A stretch of 64,000 bases of DNA from Gemmatimonadetes bacterium bin94 (GCA_002238865.1 MPNE01000018.1:1-64000), one strand, 5' to 3'. Counted from the stretch's first letter, positions 10,063-18,751 are shown. The notes: generated from the sequence alone by a model not told the origin. A program made the numbers and translations.

Positions 10063-10668
10063 TCACCGAGCTGCCTCTCCCGATTCAACCACGGCCTTTC
10101 GCACGGTCTTGAGCGCGGCGCTCATCTGGTTTGCCACCGTCGGCACCGAAATGCCCATGACCGTTGCCGCCTCGGCGTGGGTGAGGCCCCTCTGGAAGAC
10201 GAGTTCGAACACCTCGCGGCGGCGCTCGGGGAGCGAAGCGACCGCAGCCTCGAAGGCGCCGGTCAACATCTTCGCGTCCAGTACCTCGGCTGGCGTAGCG
10301 GGCCGCGGGGGGTCCACCCGCGTCTGCCGCTCCAGCCATCGCCGCCGCACGCTCAGCTTCCGCTTTTCGTCGATCACCTGGTGGCGGACGACACGGTACA
10401 GGTAGGCGCGCGCGGATCCCCTCGGCGTCCAGGTGCGCCTCCGCTCCCAGATCTGGATGAAGGCCTCCTGCGCCACATCGCGGGCGAGTTCCACGTCGTG
10501 GAGCTGACGCGCCGCGTAGCGGACGAGTTCGGGCCAGCAGAGATTCATCAGCTGGCCGAGAGCCGTCGACGACCCGCCCTTGATGGCGTCCATCAGTGGC
10601 TCTATCGGAAGGGCTGCGTCCGAGGCCGGGGCGTCGTCGGTGTCTCGCATGAGGTAGAGGCTCTGCAT
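10063..10668 (-). CDS. ECF-family RNA polymerase sigma factor (FecI-like)
   Basis: The roughly 200-residue sigma-70 family factor has region 2 (ELVRYAARQLHDVELARDVAQ, about residues 45-65) and region 4 (LPERRREVFELVFQRGLTHAEA and the HTH GISVPTVANQM, about 140-180). It is first in a four-gene minus-strand operon with FecR, an STN-containing TonB receptor and a lipoprotein, the classic cell-surface signalling arrangement. The gap to fecR is 23 bases. The start is uncertain between ATG 10668 and ATG 10650; neither has a strong Shine-Dalgarno sequence. Confidence 0.9.
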   Translation of the reverse strand: MQSLYLMRDTDDAPASDAALPIEPLMDAIKGGSSTALGQLMNLCWPELVRYAARQLHDVELARDVAQEAFIQIWERRRTWTPRGSARAYLYRVVRHQVIDEKRKLSVRRRWLERQTRVDPPRPATPAEVLDAKMLTGAFEAAVASLPERRREVFELVFQRGLTHAEAATVMGISVPTVANQMSAALKTVRKAVVESGEAAR

Positions 10669-10738
10669 TCGCCGGTCTGATGGGAGTCGGGGGTTCGGTT
10701 TCCTCGGTGCTTCTGCATGAAAAGCGGATTGGCCGCCC

Positions 10739-10765
10739 TGTACTACTACCCGTCGTGTACTACTA
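10739..10765. promoter_or_regulatory. Direct repeat TGTACTACTA in the divergent sigma/deacylase promoter region
   Basis: TGTACTACTA occurs at 10739-10748 and again at 10756-10765, 17 bases apart. It lies in the 146-bp gap between the divergently transcribed sigma factor (start 10668) and the D-aminoacylase-like gene (start 10815). The second copy includes TACTAT, which could act as a -10 box. The spacing suits a regulator binding site or promoter elements, but no regulator can be named. Confidence 0.35.
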
Positions 10766-10814
10766 TGGAGCCGTCGCGGATGCCGCAGATCAATCCCGAG
10801 CTGGAGATCATCGC

Positions 10815-12512
10815 ATGAAGACCGACCGCCACAGCCCTGTCGCGCGCCTCCTCGCGCACTGCCTTGCGGGCGCTGTCCTGGCCGCTGCCGCCTGCACCGA
10901 AGCCGACCCTCCCGGGAACCAGCCGGACGATGTCCCCTTCGACGTCCTCCTGACGAACGCACGGGTGGTGGACGGCGCCGGCAACCCGTGGTTCCGGGCC
11001 GATGTGGGGCTGCGCGGGGACCGGATCGCGGCTGTGGGACGGCTCACCGGGCGCGAGGCCCATCGAGCCATTGACGCAGCCGGCCGCGTCCTGGCCCCCG
11101 GCTTCGTCGACATGATGGGGCAGGCCAGCCTCGTGCTGATCACCGACCCCCCGAGCGCCGAAAGCAAGCTGCGCCAGGGCATCACCACGTACCTGTCAGG
11201 AGAGGGGGGCTCGCCCGCGCCCCAGAGCGACGAGACGCTGAGCAACCCGCCCGTCGTCGACGGCGATACGCTCCGCTGGCGCCGCTACTCCGAGTACTTT
11301 GCAATCCTGGAGAGCTACGGCATCCCCATCAACGTTGTCCACGACGTCGGCCTGACCCAGGTGCGGCGCGTGGTGCTCGGCGACGAGGATGTCGCGCCTA
11401 CGCCCGAGCAGCTCGAACAGATGAAGGCGCTCGTGCGCGAAGGGATGGAGGACGGCGCCGTCGGCGTGTCCACCTCCCTGATCTATCCCCCCGCGATCTA
11501 CGCGTCCACGGATGAACTGGTCGCCCTTTCGGCGGTGGCCGGCGAGTACGGCGGCGTCTACTTCACGCACATGCGAAACGAGAGCCACGCGGTCCTCGAA
11601 GCGATCCGAGAGGCGATCACCATCGGCGAGGGCGCCAACGTCCCCGTCCACATCTACCACCTCAAGGCAGCCGGCCAGCGCAACTGGCCCCTCATGGACC
11701 AGGCCCTCGCGCTGATCGACTCGGTGCGGGCCGCGGGGCTGGACGTCACGGCGGACATCTACCCCTACGTGCGCAACGGGATCGGCCTCGGTTCGTTCCT
11801 GCACCCGCGGCACTACGCGCGGGGCACCGGTGCCTTCCTGGCGACTCTCGGGGACCCCGCGCTGCGGGCCGAGCTGCGCAGTGAGGTCGAGACCGATTCC
11901 GGCTGGGAGAACTGGTTCCAGCACGTCGGGATGGACTGGAACAACGTGCTGATCGTTTCGGCCTCCGACGCCGTCGACCCGCGCGTCGTCAACCGGTCGG
12001 TGGCCGAAGCGGCCGGGATCCTCGGCACCGATCCCTGGAACGCCTTCTTCGACCTCGTCCAGGCCGGGGGCGTCAGCGTCAACCCGCTCAGCATGAACGA
12101 GGAGCAGAAGTGGGCCGCGCTCAGGGTGCCGTTCGTGATGATCGACACCGACGCCTCGCCCGTGAACCCGGCCTCGGTGTCCAGCACCCATCCCCGCGCG
12201 TTCGGGGCGTTCCCGCGCGTGATCGCCAAGTACGTGCGCGAGGACGGGGTGATCACGCTGGAAGAGGCAGTGCGCCGCATGACGTCGCTGGCCGCGCACC
12301 GCCTGGGGCTCTACGACCGGGGCATCGTCGCGCCCGGGATGGCGGCAGACCTGGTGGTCTTCGACCCGGAGCGGCTGCGGGACAGGGCCGACTTCGGAGC
12401 CGACGCCACGCTGCAGTCGGAAGGAGTGGACTACCTGTTCGTGAACGGCGGGCTTGTGATCGACGAGGGCGAGCTGACCGACGCGAAGCCGGGGCGGTTG
12501 CTGCGGCGCTAG
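10815..12512 (+). CDS. N-acyl-D-amino-acid deacylase family lipoprotein, HxH motif absent
   Basis: This 565-residue exported amidohydrolase of the D-aminoacylase group would release D-amino acids from N-acyl substrates. A signal peptide ends in a lipobox (AAAAC, cysteine near residue 24). The family frame is clear: an urease-like N-terminal strand region (LLTNARVVDGAGNPWFRADVG), THMRNESHAVLEAI, VHIYHLKAAG, DIYPYVRNG, and a C-terminal composite-domain segment (PGMAADLVVFDP). Where the family normally carries the metal-binding HxH after GFxD, this protein reads GFVDMMGQAS, with both histidines missing. The ATG at 10815 follows GGAG by eight bases. Activity is therefore in doubt, or uses altered metal binding. 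Confidence 0.85.
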   Translation: MKTDRHSPVARLLAHCLAGAVLAAAACTEADPPGNQPDDVPFDVLLTNARVVDGAGNPWFRADVGLRGDRIAAVGRLTGREAHRAIDAAGRVLAPGFVDMMGQASLVLITDPPSAESKLRQGITTYLSGEGGSPAPQSDETLSNPPVVDGDTLRWRRYSEYFAILESYGIPINVVHDVGLTQVRRVVLGDEDVAPTPEQLEQMKALVREGMEDGAVGVSTSLIYPPAIYASTDELVALSAVAGEYGGVYFTHMRNESHAVLEAIREAITIGEGANVPVHIYHLKAAGQRNWPLMDQALALIDSVRAAGLDVTADIYPYVRNGIGLGSFLHPRHYARGTGAFLATLGDPALRAELRSEVETDSGWENWFQHVGMDWNNVLIVSASDAVDPRVVNRSVAEAAGILGTDPWNAFFDLVQAGGVSVNPLSMNEEQKWAALRVPFVMIDTDASPVNPASVSSTHPRAFGAFPRVIAKYVREDGVITLEEAVRRMTSLAAHRLGLYDRGIVAPGMAADLVVFDPERLRDRADFGADATLQSEGVDYLFVNGGLVIDEGELTDAKPGRLLRR

Positions 12513-12589
12513 GATTCGCGCATCGTCGCCGCCCGCAGGATGACGGACCTCGGCGTCATCCCTTCGATTGTCGCCGCACCCCGGCGCGC

Positions 12590-12712
12590 TCGGCTCGAAC
12601 CTGCCCAAGGGCCAGTTGAACTCTCCGGGCCCTTCGCCCATCCTGCCGAACTCCCGCAGAAATCCGCCCGTGGGGTCGAAGACAAGGACACGCAGGCTCG
12701 TTGACATTGCGA
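12590..12712 (-). pseudogene. Fragment of a 6-bladed beta-propeller gene
   Basis: About 40 codons on the minus strand read VLVFDPTGGFLREFGRMGEG and continue GPGEFNWP. This matches the blade motif of the two intact propeller genes later in the window (for example [17 protein letters not shown] in the gene ending at 48360). No start or complete domain surrounds it, so it is a relic, lying just after the deacylase gene. Confidence 0.6.
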
Positions 12713-12765
12713 TAAGTCGAGCGGTAGCGCAGGGTTCTTCCCTCCTCAGGGAAAAGCCCCCCATG

Positions 12766-12842
12766 GTGAGGGTGATTTCCCTCACGGATTGCAGGGTTTT
12801 CCCGCTATTGAGGCTGTTCTGCGTTGCCGATACTGCAGATGC
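12766..12842 (+). promoter_or_regulatory. Conserved dyad-containing leader element, copy A
   Basis: GTGAGGG-TGATTT-CCCTCAC (12766-12785) is a perfect 7-bp inverted repeat. It is followed by GCAGGGTTTTCCCGCTATTG and GCGTTGCCGATACTG. The same element, about 80 percent identical over 75-80 bases, occurs on the minus strand at 20240-20318 upstream of the metallopeptidase. In copy B the stem is kept, with a G-U wobble replacing one A-U pair, which suggests a structured RNA or a conserved operator. Here it precedes a decayed gene and a TonB receptor. The other reading, a conserved short peptide (VISLTDCRVFPLL), is also possible. Confidence 0.55.
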
Positions 12843-12872
12843 CAACTTGCAGCCTGTGCAGACGCACTCGGG

Positions 12873-13492
12873 GTGAAGGAATGGGAGTTCCTCGCCCGAG
12901 TCGAGGCGCTTGGAGAAATGGAAGTCGTGGTTCCCATCCGAGGACACCGGCTGACCTGGACCGGCTCAGGTGAGGTGGCTGTGGCCGGGTCCTTGAATCC
13001 GGAATTGCCTCATTTGGTCGCACACGAGCCGTCGGGATTCCGGACAAGGCTCGAATACAGCGGCCTTCAACGGTACGATGCGTTCTTTCTCATTCGGCCG
13101 AGAGAGACGTTCGGGACGCGAATCGGGCGCCAGCCGGATGTGCCTGGTTCCGTGATCCAAGATCCGGACGATGGGGAGCACGCAATCATCGCGACATGGA
13201 AGGTTGAGGGTCAGGATCCCGTGTCAGTGGACTACGGACGGTTCGATAATGAGGAGGCGCTCCGAGCCCACCTCGAGACGTACGCTTCGAAGGTGTCGTT
13301 GCGTTGCGCCGGTACGTTCCTGGTGAGACTATACTGTCTGTTTCCCCGGCGCCCAATGGCCCTCTGTTCTACGCGAGCGCAGTCGAGACCGACTGGCTCT
13401 TCGATGATGATCTTGGCTATGCGACATTCGGCTATTCCCCAGGTGGCGTTGACTTGGATCTTTCGAGGATCTCCATTGCCCTCAGTTGGTAG
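12873..13492 (+). pseudogene. Frameshifted hypothetical protein upstream of a TonB receptor
   Basis: One frame from GTG 12873 encodes a plausible protein (KEWEFLARVEALGEMEVVVP, later VIQDPDDGEHAIIATWKVEG) up to about 13300. The frame two bases away then continues convincingly (RRYVPGETILSVSPAPNGP to SRISIALSW) and stops at 13492, nine bases before the TonB receptor ATG. Together they look like one gene of about 205 codons broken by an indel near 13300-13310, in GTTGCGTTGCGCC. I do not recognise a family. Its position suggests it once belonged to the receptor operon. Confidence 0.5.
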
Positions 13493-13501
13493 AAGCAGAC
13501 C

Positions 13502-15811
13502 ATGAACGCCATCCTCACAGCCGGCGTGGCGGTCTGCATGGTGGTGGTCGGCTCCTGTACCGGTGCTGTACCAGGCGTGGCGCAGGAGCCGACCAGCGCT
13601 GCTTGGACCTTGCGAGTCGTCGACAGGACTTCGGGCACGCCGTTGGCCGGTGTGCTCGTCGCCTTTCCAGAGTACGCGGTGCGCCGGATGACCAACGACG
13701 AGGGACTGGTCGCGGGCGAGGGGGCCACGGCGTTGATCCCGGTGGTCGCCACAAGGATAGGATACTCCCGCCTGGATACGCTCGTCGCTCTTCCTGATGA
13801 CGGACGCCCCGTAGAGCTTCGGATGGTGCGGGAAGCCGTCTTCCTGCCCCCCTTGACCGTCCAGGCTTCACGCGAAATGACCTCTCGACGTCTGCACAGG
13901 TTGATGTTCGAGCGAGAGGTGGTGGTCGGTGCCATTGGCGTCACGAACGAAGAAGTCAAGGCAGTGCCCGCCATGGCCGAACCGGACATCTTTCGAAGCG
14001 TGCAATCATCTGCCGGGGTAACGAGCGTGAACGATTACAGCGGGGAGTTGTACGTGCGTGGCGGGGACAGCGACCAGGTATCGGTGCTCCTGGACGGGTC
14101 GCCGGTGTTTGGTCCTTACCACCTGTTCGGCATGTTCGGAACCTTCAACGCCGACGCGATTGAGTATGCCGAGTTCTACAAGGGGTCGTTTCCCGCCCGC
14201 TACGGGGGCTCCTTGTCCGGCGTACTGTCGGCACGGCCGCGCACTGGGGGCGACGGGGGCAGCATCTGCGTAAAGGGGGGACTCAGCCTGCTGGGTCTGC
14301 GTCTCGTGGCCGACGGTGCACTCCCCTGGGGTGGAATGCGTTGGATCGCCGGTGGGCGAACCGCTTCGGTGGATGTCGCACGCATCAAGCTGCCCTACTC
14401 GTTTCAGGACTTCAACCTCGGGTGGCAGGCCTATCCGTCCGAGAATCACCGGATTCGCTTTGCGCTCCTAGCCTCTCAGGATCAGTACGCTTGGCGCTTC
14501 AATGACGAGCCGTCTAGCACCCTTAACGCGGATTGGGCCAACGTGGTGTCCTCAATGACGTGGTCATGGGTGCGCGGCCCCGACCTCATCGGCAACGTCA
14601 ACGCCTATCACAGTCATTACGACGCGACCCAGAAACTGGGGGCTTCGGATCGCGCTCCTACCACGACCAACCGGATTTCGGTGGTGGGCGTTCGCGCCGG
14701 CGCCACATTGCGGGGGGAGAGACTTGGCGGTCGGGTGGGGCTGAGCATCGAGGGCGGCCCGGTCAACTTGCGCGGGTCACGTGTGGGGGCGTTTTTCGAG
14801 GGTGACGCTTCACGTTCCTACCTCCATGGCTCGGCTTTCGCGGAAGCAGAGTTGTGGCTTGGAAACGTCCGGTTTGCGCCAGGCTTCCGCGTCGGGGTCG
14901 AGGCGGCGTCTTCCCGGGTTTTCGCGGAACCGCGCCTCTCTGTCCGGTACCGGCACAGGGCCTTTGCGGCAAGCGCGAGTCTGGACCAGACCCATCAGTT
15001 TCTTTCGGTGCTTCGGGATGCCGTCCACCATGCGCCCGGGGCACCGATGTGGTTTGTCCGCGAAAGCCAACACCCAATGACGACCGCGCGAGGCGGCAGC
15101 CTGTCCATTGACACTTGGCGAGGCGAAGAATGGACTGGGTCTATCGTCGGATGGGCCAGGTGGTTCCACAACGTCCCCCATTGGCGCCCGTTGGCCGCCC
15201 GCGACCTCGCGGTCCTGGGTTTCGATTACGGATCGGCCCGTGGCGTCGACGTGACACTACAGAGGCATTCCGGGGCGCTCCGCGGATGGATCGCCTATCA
15301 GTGGGCACGGACTGGGCTGCGGGACTCTCGGGGGGTGGAATACAACCCTCACTGGGATCGCCGCCACGAGTTGGACGGCACCGTTGTATTGGCAATGGGC
15401 GGGCTTACCGCGTCGATCAGGGGCACGATAGGCACCGGAACGCCCTTCTGGATGCCAGCGGGACGGTACTTTGGTAAGTTTTTCGATCCGCGTAACGCCA
15501 ACAGCACGCCCGTCAACAACAGCGACATTTATACGGTTTGGTCGAACACGCAGGGAAGGATACCGCCGTACGCTCGCTTTGACGCTTCCATTCGATATGC
15601 GCTCGAAGCACGATCTTGGAGCATCATACCGTATCTGTCTGTCGTCAACGTGGCGAATCGACCGAACGTCATCGGTTATACAGGAATTGGGTTCGGAGGG
15701 TTGAGCGATGCCAGGCGAGACCCAGCAACATCGGGGCGGTGGTTGATTCCGACCGAACAGATGCCTCGCATACCGTTCCTTGGAATCGACTTCCGCTTCG
15801 GTTTGCGCTGA
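13502..15811 (+). CDS. TonB-dependent receptor with CarboxypepD_reg-like N-terminus
   Basis: The 769-residue outer-membrane receptor has a signal peptide (to about residue 28), a carboxypeptidase-regulatory-like domain (WTLRVVDRTSGTPLAGVLVA, about 34-110), and a plug with VRGGDSDQVSVLLDGSPVFG (about 185-205). A beta-barrel follows, ending in a terminal aromatic-basic pattern (GIDFRFGLR). It lacks the STN signalling domain of the receptor at 6306-9017, and no sigma/FecR pair is nearby. A DUF4249-like lipoprotein begins three bases after its stop, so the two form a transport unit. The substrate cannot be deduced. Confidence 0.9.
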   Translation: MNAILTAGVAVCMVVVGSCTGAVPGVAQEPTSAAWTLRVVDRTSGTPLAGVLVAFPEYAVRRMTNDEGLVAGEGATALIPVVATRIGYSRLDTLVALPDDGRPVELRMVREAVFLPPLTVQASREMTSRRLHRLMFEREVVVGAIGVTNEEVKAVPAMAEPDIFRSVQSSAGVTSVNDYSGELYVRGGDSDQVSVLLDGSPVFGPYHLFGMFGTFNADAIEYAEFYKGSFPARYGGSLSGVLSARPRTGGDGGSICVKGGLSLLGLRLVADGALPWGGMRWIAGGRTASVDVARIKLPYSFQDFNLGWQAYPSENHRIRFALLASQDQYAWRFNDEPSSTLNADWANVVSSMTWSWVRGPDLIGNVNAYHSHYDATQKLGASDRAPTTTNRISVVGVRAGATLRGERLGGRVGLSIEGGPVNLRGSRVGAFFEGDASRSYLHGSAFAEAELWLGNVRFAPGFRVGVEAASSRVFAEPRLSVRYRHRAFAASASLDQTHQFLSVLRDAVHHAPGAPMWFVRESQHPMTTARGGSLSIDTWRGEEWTGSIVGWARWFHNVPHWRPLAARDLAVLGFDYGSARGVDVTLQRHSGALRGWIAYQWARTGLRDSRGVEYNPHWDRRHELDGTVVLAMGGLTASIRGTIGTGTPFWMPAGRYFGKFFDPRNANSTPVNNSDIYTVWSNTQGRIPPYARFDASIRYALEARSWSIIPYLSVVNVANRPNVIGYTGIGFGGLSDARRDPATSGRWLIPTEQMPRIPFLGIDFRFGLR

Positions 15812-15813
15812 AG

Positions 15814-16662
15814 ATGCTCAGAATGAAGAAGGCGCTGACCATCGGCGTGGGTGTCCAGGCGTTCGTCGGTTGCGGTGATATCGTGCACCCCAACCCGCAG
15901 GTCGGGTTGGACGACAGGATCATTCTAACAGCGATGCTTGATCCCACGGCCCGACGCCACGCGGTAGCGGCCAGTCCCGCCGAGGACCAGGGCTTGGGGC
16001 TGGCCGGAGTCGTATTCACGATGTACCTGCGCACGGCGGACTCAGGGCAACCCGGTTGGACTCGGCTGGTTAGCGCTAGACCATTGGGTGGCGGGCTCAA
16101 TGACGAGGACGAGCGTCTTTGCGCGACGGCTGTCAACGTCTACCACCTGGAGACATCCGGAAGCGTTTGTGCGATTCTCGACGCAGCGCTGGTCCCCGGC
16201 GAAACCTACAAGGTCGAGGTATCAGCTGAGGGTCGTCCGACAGCCAGCGGAAGCACACATGCGGTCGGAGACTTCCAGGTTCAACTCGCGATGCTGTCGT
16301 GGAATGATGGTTCGCCCGTCCTCGCTTCGTCCTGGACGCCGAGTTCATACGCGCATCGCTACCTCGCGGGTTTGCGGCGATGGGAAACCACCTGTATCAA
16401 TTGCTCCGAGGCTTGGTTCGTAGACGTAGACTCGACGAATTACACCGGGCCGGTGCCTCAGGAGAAGGTGGATAGCGCAGGTCCCAGCCCGGCCGTGACG
16501 GTGGCCGCGATGGATCGACATCTGCACGCTTTTTTGACGAGTGGACATGGCTGGGATCTCTTCGCGGTGTCACCGGTCATGAACATCGACAACGGACTCG
16601 GCGTCGTTGGAACCGTGATAACGCGGACGGTGCCGATCATCCTTCAAGGTGATCCTCCATGA
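15814..16662 (+). CDS. DUF4249-like lipoprotein paired with the TonB receptor
   Basis: The 282-residue exported protein has a short signal peptide with a lipobox (QAFVGCG; cysteine near residue 20). The segment GETYKVEVSAEGRPTASGST is characteristic of DUF4249-type lipoproteins, which sit next to TonB receptors in Bacteroidota and Gemmatimonadota. The start is ATG 15814 or ATG 15823. The gene begins two bases after the receptor stop and is certainly cotranscribed. It probably presents or captures the receptor's ligand at the cell surface. Confidence 0.75.
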   Translation: MLRMKKALTIGVGVQAFVGCGDIVHPNPQVGLDDRIILTAMLDPTARRHAVAASPAEDQGLGLAGVVFTMYLRTADSGQPGWTRLVSARPLGGGLNDEDERLCATAVNVYHLETSGSVCAILDAALVPGETYKVEVSAEGRPTASGSTHAVGDFQVQLAMLSWNDGSPVLASSWTPSSYAHRYLAGLRRWETTCINCSEAWFVDVDSTNYTGPVPQEKVDSAGPSPAVTVAAMDRHLHAFLTSGHGWDLFAVSPVMNIDNGLGVVGTVITRTVPIILQGDPP

Positions 16663-16693
16663 ACGGACGACCGTGGCCGGAGGGTGCTCGCCC

Positions 16694-16860
16694 AAGATAG
16701 ACTACACCGCCGGGATCATGGCTTCGCCAGACGCAGTGCAAGTCGTGGACGCGAACGGAGTGACCTGAGATCTCAACCGCGAAGCCCACGCGATGTTCGG
16801 ATGGATCCGGAAAGAGGCGGTGGGCTCCCCGGTGGCCACGGATGCGGACCTAGGTCGAGG
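16694..16860 (+). pseudogene. PAS-domain fragment with in-frame stop
   Basis: The translation TAGIMASPDAVQVVDANGVT, then a TGA at 16766-16768, then DLNREAHAMFGWIRKEAVGS is a recognisable PAS domain start interrupted by a nonsense codon. Nothing coding surrounds it and it runs directly into a reverse transcriptase remnant in another frame. It is a relic of a sensor protein, possibly brought in or cut by the group II intron. Confidence 0.6.
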
Positions 16861-17082
16861 GCTACACCGCCCGCGCCAAATCAAGGCGTGGCTGGAGATT
16901 GCCGGTGGTCGAGGAGGACGCGGAGGGCGGCACGCGCTGCACGAACCGGGCGCGGAAGGAGCGAAAGGGGACTCCGCAGGGAGCCCCGATCTCGCCGCTG
17001 TTGAGCAACATCTACATGCGGCGGTTCATCCTTGGCTGGAAGGCGCTGGGCCATGCCCGGCGCTTCAGTGCGGAGATCGTGA
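16861..17082 (+). pseudogene. Group II intron reverse transcriptase/maturase fragment
   Basis: In the frame containing base 16899 the sequence encodes KGTPQGAPISPLLSNIYMRR and WKALGHARRFSAEIV, the conserved block just before the catalytic YADD motif of group II intron-encoded reverse transcriptases. The preceding IKAWLE lies in a different frame, so the fragment is frameshifted. It ends before YADD at the 3' end of the minus-strand lipoprotein gene. No intron RNA domains V/VI or intact boundaries were seen. Confidence 0.7.
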
Positions 17083-17655
17083 CTAAGCGGACGACTTGGA
17101 ACACTGACCAGGTACGAAGCCGAGGATCGTCAACCAGAGCCGCTCTCCTTCGTAGTTGGTGGCATCCTCTTTGAGCTCGAAACGCCAGACTCCATGGCAC
17201 CCGAACCAGACGCAGTTCTGCGGATTCGGCGCAGTCGTGGCGTCGGCGGCGACGCCCATGTTGATGGGATACAGGGAACGCTCCACTTCCACCGTCCACT
17301 GGACTTCGGAAGCGAGCGCCCATTGCGCGGTGCCTTCTGCGACCACTTCACCGTTCTGTATCACGCGCACGCGCACCTGCGCGCTGCCGGACTCGGGCAC
17401 GTCGAAGGGATTGGTCGGCAGCTCGGCGGCGGTGAACATTCTTGGCGGTATGCCGGCCCCGCCCACCTCGACTTCGATGCCGGCCAACCCGTTAGGATCT
17501 GCCAGTGAGTTGTAGAGCGTCACCCGCTCGCCCTCCCTGGTGATCATCACGTCGCTGTCGTTCACCGACACTTTCAGTGTGGCGTTGTCAGAGATGGCCA
17601 GGAGGCCACACGCGCTTGCTACGAGCACGAGTACCAGGAGGGGTGGAGTCTTCAT
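17083..17655 (-). CDS. Small lipoprotein, paralogue B of the duplicated cassette
   Basis: The 190-residue protein has a signal peptide and lipobox (LVASACG, cysteine near residue 16). Its body aligns with the lipoprotein at 18184-18750: NSLADPNGLAGIEVEVGGAG here against NTSLTDSAGLAGLVVEVFIP there, both followed by a conserved NGEPVAQG/NGEVVAEG strand and a cysteine pair near the C-terminus (CVWFGCHG against CGVPHCHS). Function is unknown; an Ig-like beta-sandwich is likely. It follows a decayed copy of the metallopeptidase, just as its paralogue follows the less damaged copy. Confidence 0.7.
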   Translation of the reverse strand: MKTPPLLVLVLVASACGLLAISDNATLKVSVNDSDVMITREGERVTLYNSLADPNGLAGIEVEVGGAGIPPRMFTAAELPTNPFDVPESGSAQVRVRVIQNGEVVAEGTAQWALASEVQWTVEVERSLYPINMGVAADATTAPNPQNCVWFGCHGVWRFELKEDATNYEGERLWLTILGFVPGQCSKSSA

Positions 17656-18180
17656 CCGATGTTCTTCTTCCACGTTGAGCGGATGTGGGTCGCGTTCCAA
17701 TCGTCCGGTTCGTCCGCGTCCTCGTCGGCTGATCGCGGTGCGGGTTACGCTCGGGAACGCTGCCTCTTGCTCGTCCTCGTCCACCCTGTTCTCAAGGCAC
17801 CACTCAAGATCGGTTACGTCGTTGCGGTAGAACCTGCGGCTACCCTTGTTAGTGATCCAACATGTCGCGAACACGTCGGCGATGTAATCCGCCGGGTACG
17901 ATGTGTGGTCACCGGTCTCGGTTCCGCCGTCAATGAGGTCGTGAAACAGCGCGGCGATGCCAGCCTCGATAGTGCCTTCCTCGCCGTCGTCCTCGTCGTC
18001 GTAGTGCAGGGACTCGTAGCTGCCGAACGTCCAGTCGGTGGAATCAGTGCCGACGTTGGCGGCGTAAGGACGCGAAGCCTTCCTTGAACGCGCACGCGTA
18101 GTCCGAAACCGGCGTTCTTCGGACGTGCAGTTGGAGCCAGCGCTCCAGCCACCGCCCATGTAGTCCGTCCCGTCGTCACC
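17656..18180 (-). pseudogene. Decayed second copy of the metallopeptidase C-terminus
   Basis: The minus strand carries pieces matching the C-terminal third of the protease at 18752-20118. GGGWSAGSNC matches GGIWSTSNC. VSDYACAFKEGFA, in a second frame, matches VSSYSCAMSEGLADYG. Back in the first frame, IEAGIAALFHDLID matches IEGNVAAALWDLID, and VTDLEWCLENRVDEDEQEA matches VPDFIWCLEGEVDDDAHDD. At least two frameshifts separate these, and the zinc-binding HExxH region is absent. It is the upstream half of a duplicated protease-lipoprotein cassette. Confidence 0.75.
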
Positions 18181-18183
18181 TTC

Positions 18184-18750
18184 CTAACCCTCCCACAGCA
18201 CCAGCCAGAGCGCTTCATCCGGATGGTTGCGCGCACCTTCGCGGATCTCGTACCGGCGCGCCGAGTGGCAATGCGGAACGCCGCAGGCCGCCCGTTGCCC
18301 CGACGCATCTACGCTCGCTCCCGTCGCATTGGGCGTTCTGTAGACGGAGAGGAACCATCGGCCGCGGTGCGGCTGAAGGGGCCACGAGATGTCGCCCTGG
18401 GCCACCGGCTCGCCGTTCTGGTGCAGTGTGGCGAACACGCTGACCGTCCCCTCTACCGGCAGTTCGATCGGTGGTGAGGACTGGTTCGTGCCGCTGAAAT
18501 CGTGCACCTCGAGCATTTGCATCGGTTCTCCGGGGATGAACACCTCGACGACGAGGCCGGCGAGGCCGGCGGAGTCGGTGAGCGAGGTGTTCACCGGCAC
18601 ACGCTCGCCCGATCCCACCGGCCATTCCACCGTGTAGGGGTGCGTTCTTCCCCAGCGGTCTCCAGCGTACACCTCGAGCTGCGCCGTGTCCTCCGGTGAG
18701 GTGCACGCAGTCGCCGCCAGGGCGCCCATCAGGAGTGGTAGCGCGCGCAT
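18184..18750 (-). CDS. Small lipoprotein, paralogue A, downstream of metallopeptidase
   Basis: The 188-residue exported protein has a lipobox (LAATACTS, cysteine near residue 16). It is a clear paralogue of the 17083-17655 protein over most of its length. The ATG at 18750 lies one base after the stop codon of the metallopeptidase, so translation is probably coupled. A conserved cysteine pair (CGVPHCH) lies near the C-terminus. The repeated pairing with the protease in both cassette copies suggests a joint role, such as an inhibitor, chaperone or substrate-binding partner. Confidence 0.7.
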   Translation of the reverse strand: MRALPLLMGALAATACTSPEDTAQLEVYAGDRWGRTHPYTVEWPVGSGERVPVNTSLTDSAGLAGLVVEVFIPGEPMQMLEVHDFSGTNQSSPPIELPVEGTVSVFATLHQNGEPVAQGDISWPLQPHRGRWFLSVYRTPNATGASVDASGQRAACGVPHCHSARRYEIREGARNHPDEALWLVLWEG

Positions 18751-18751
18751 T

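Noticed and set aside
17083-17655. Possibility that the lipoprotein paralogue B is truncated by the RT remnant
   Set aside because: Its C-terminus ends at about the same place as paralogue A, so the neighbouring RT fragment did not remove coding sequence.
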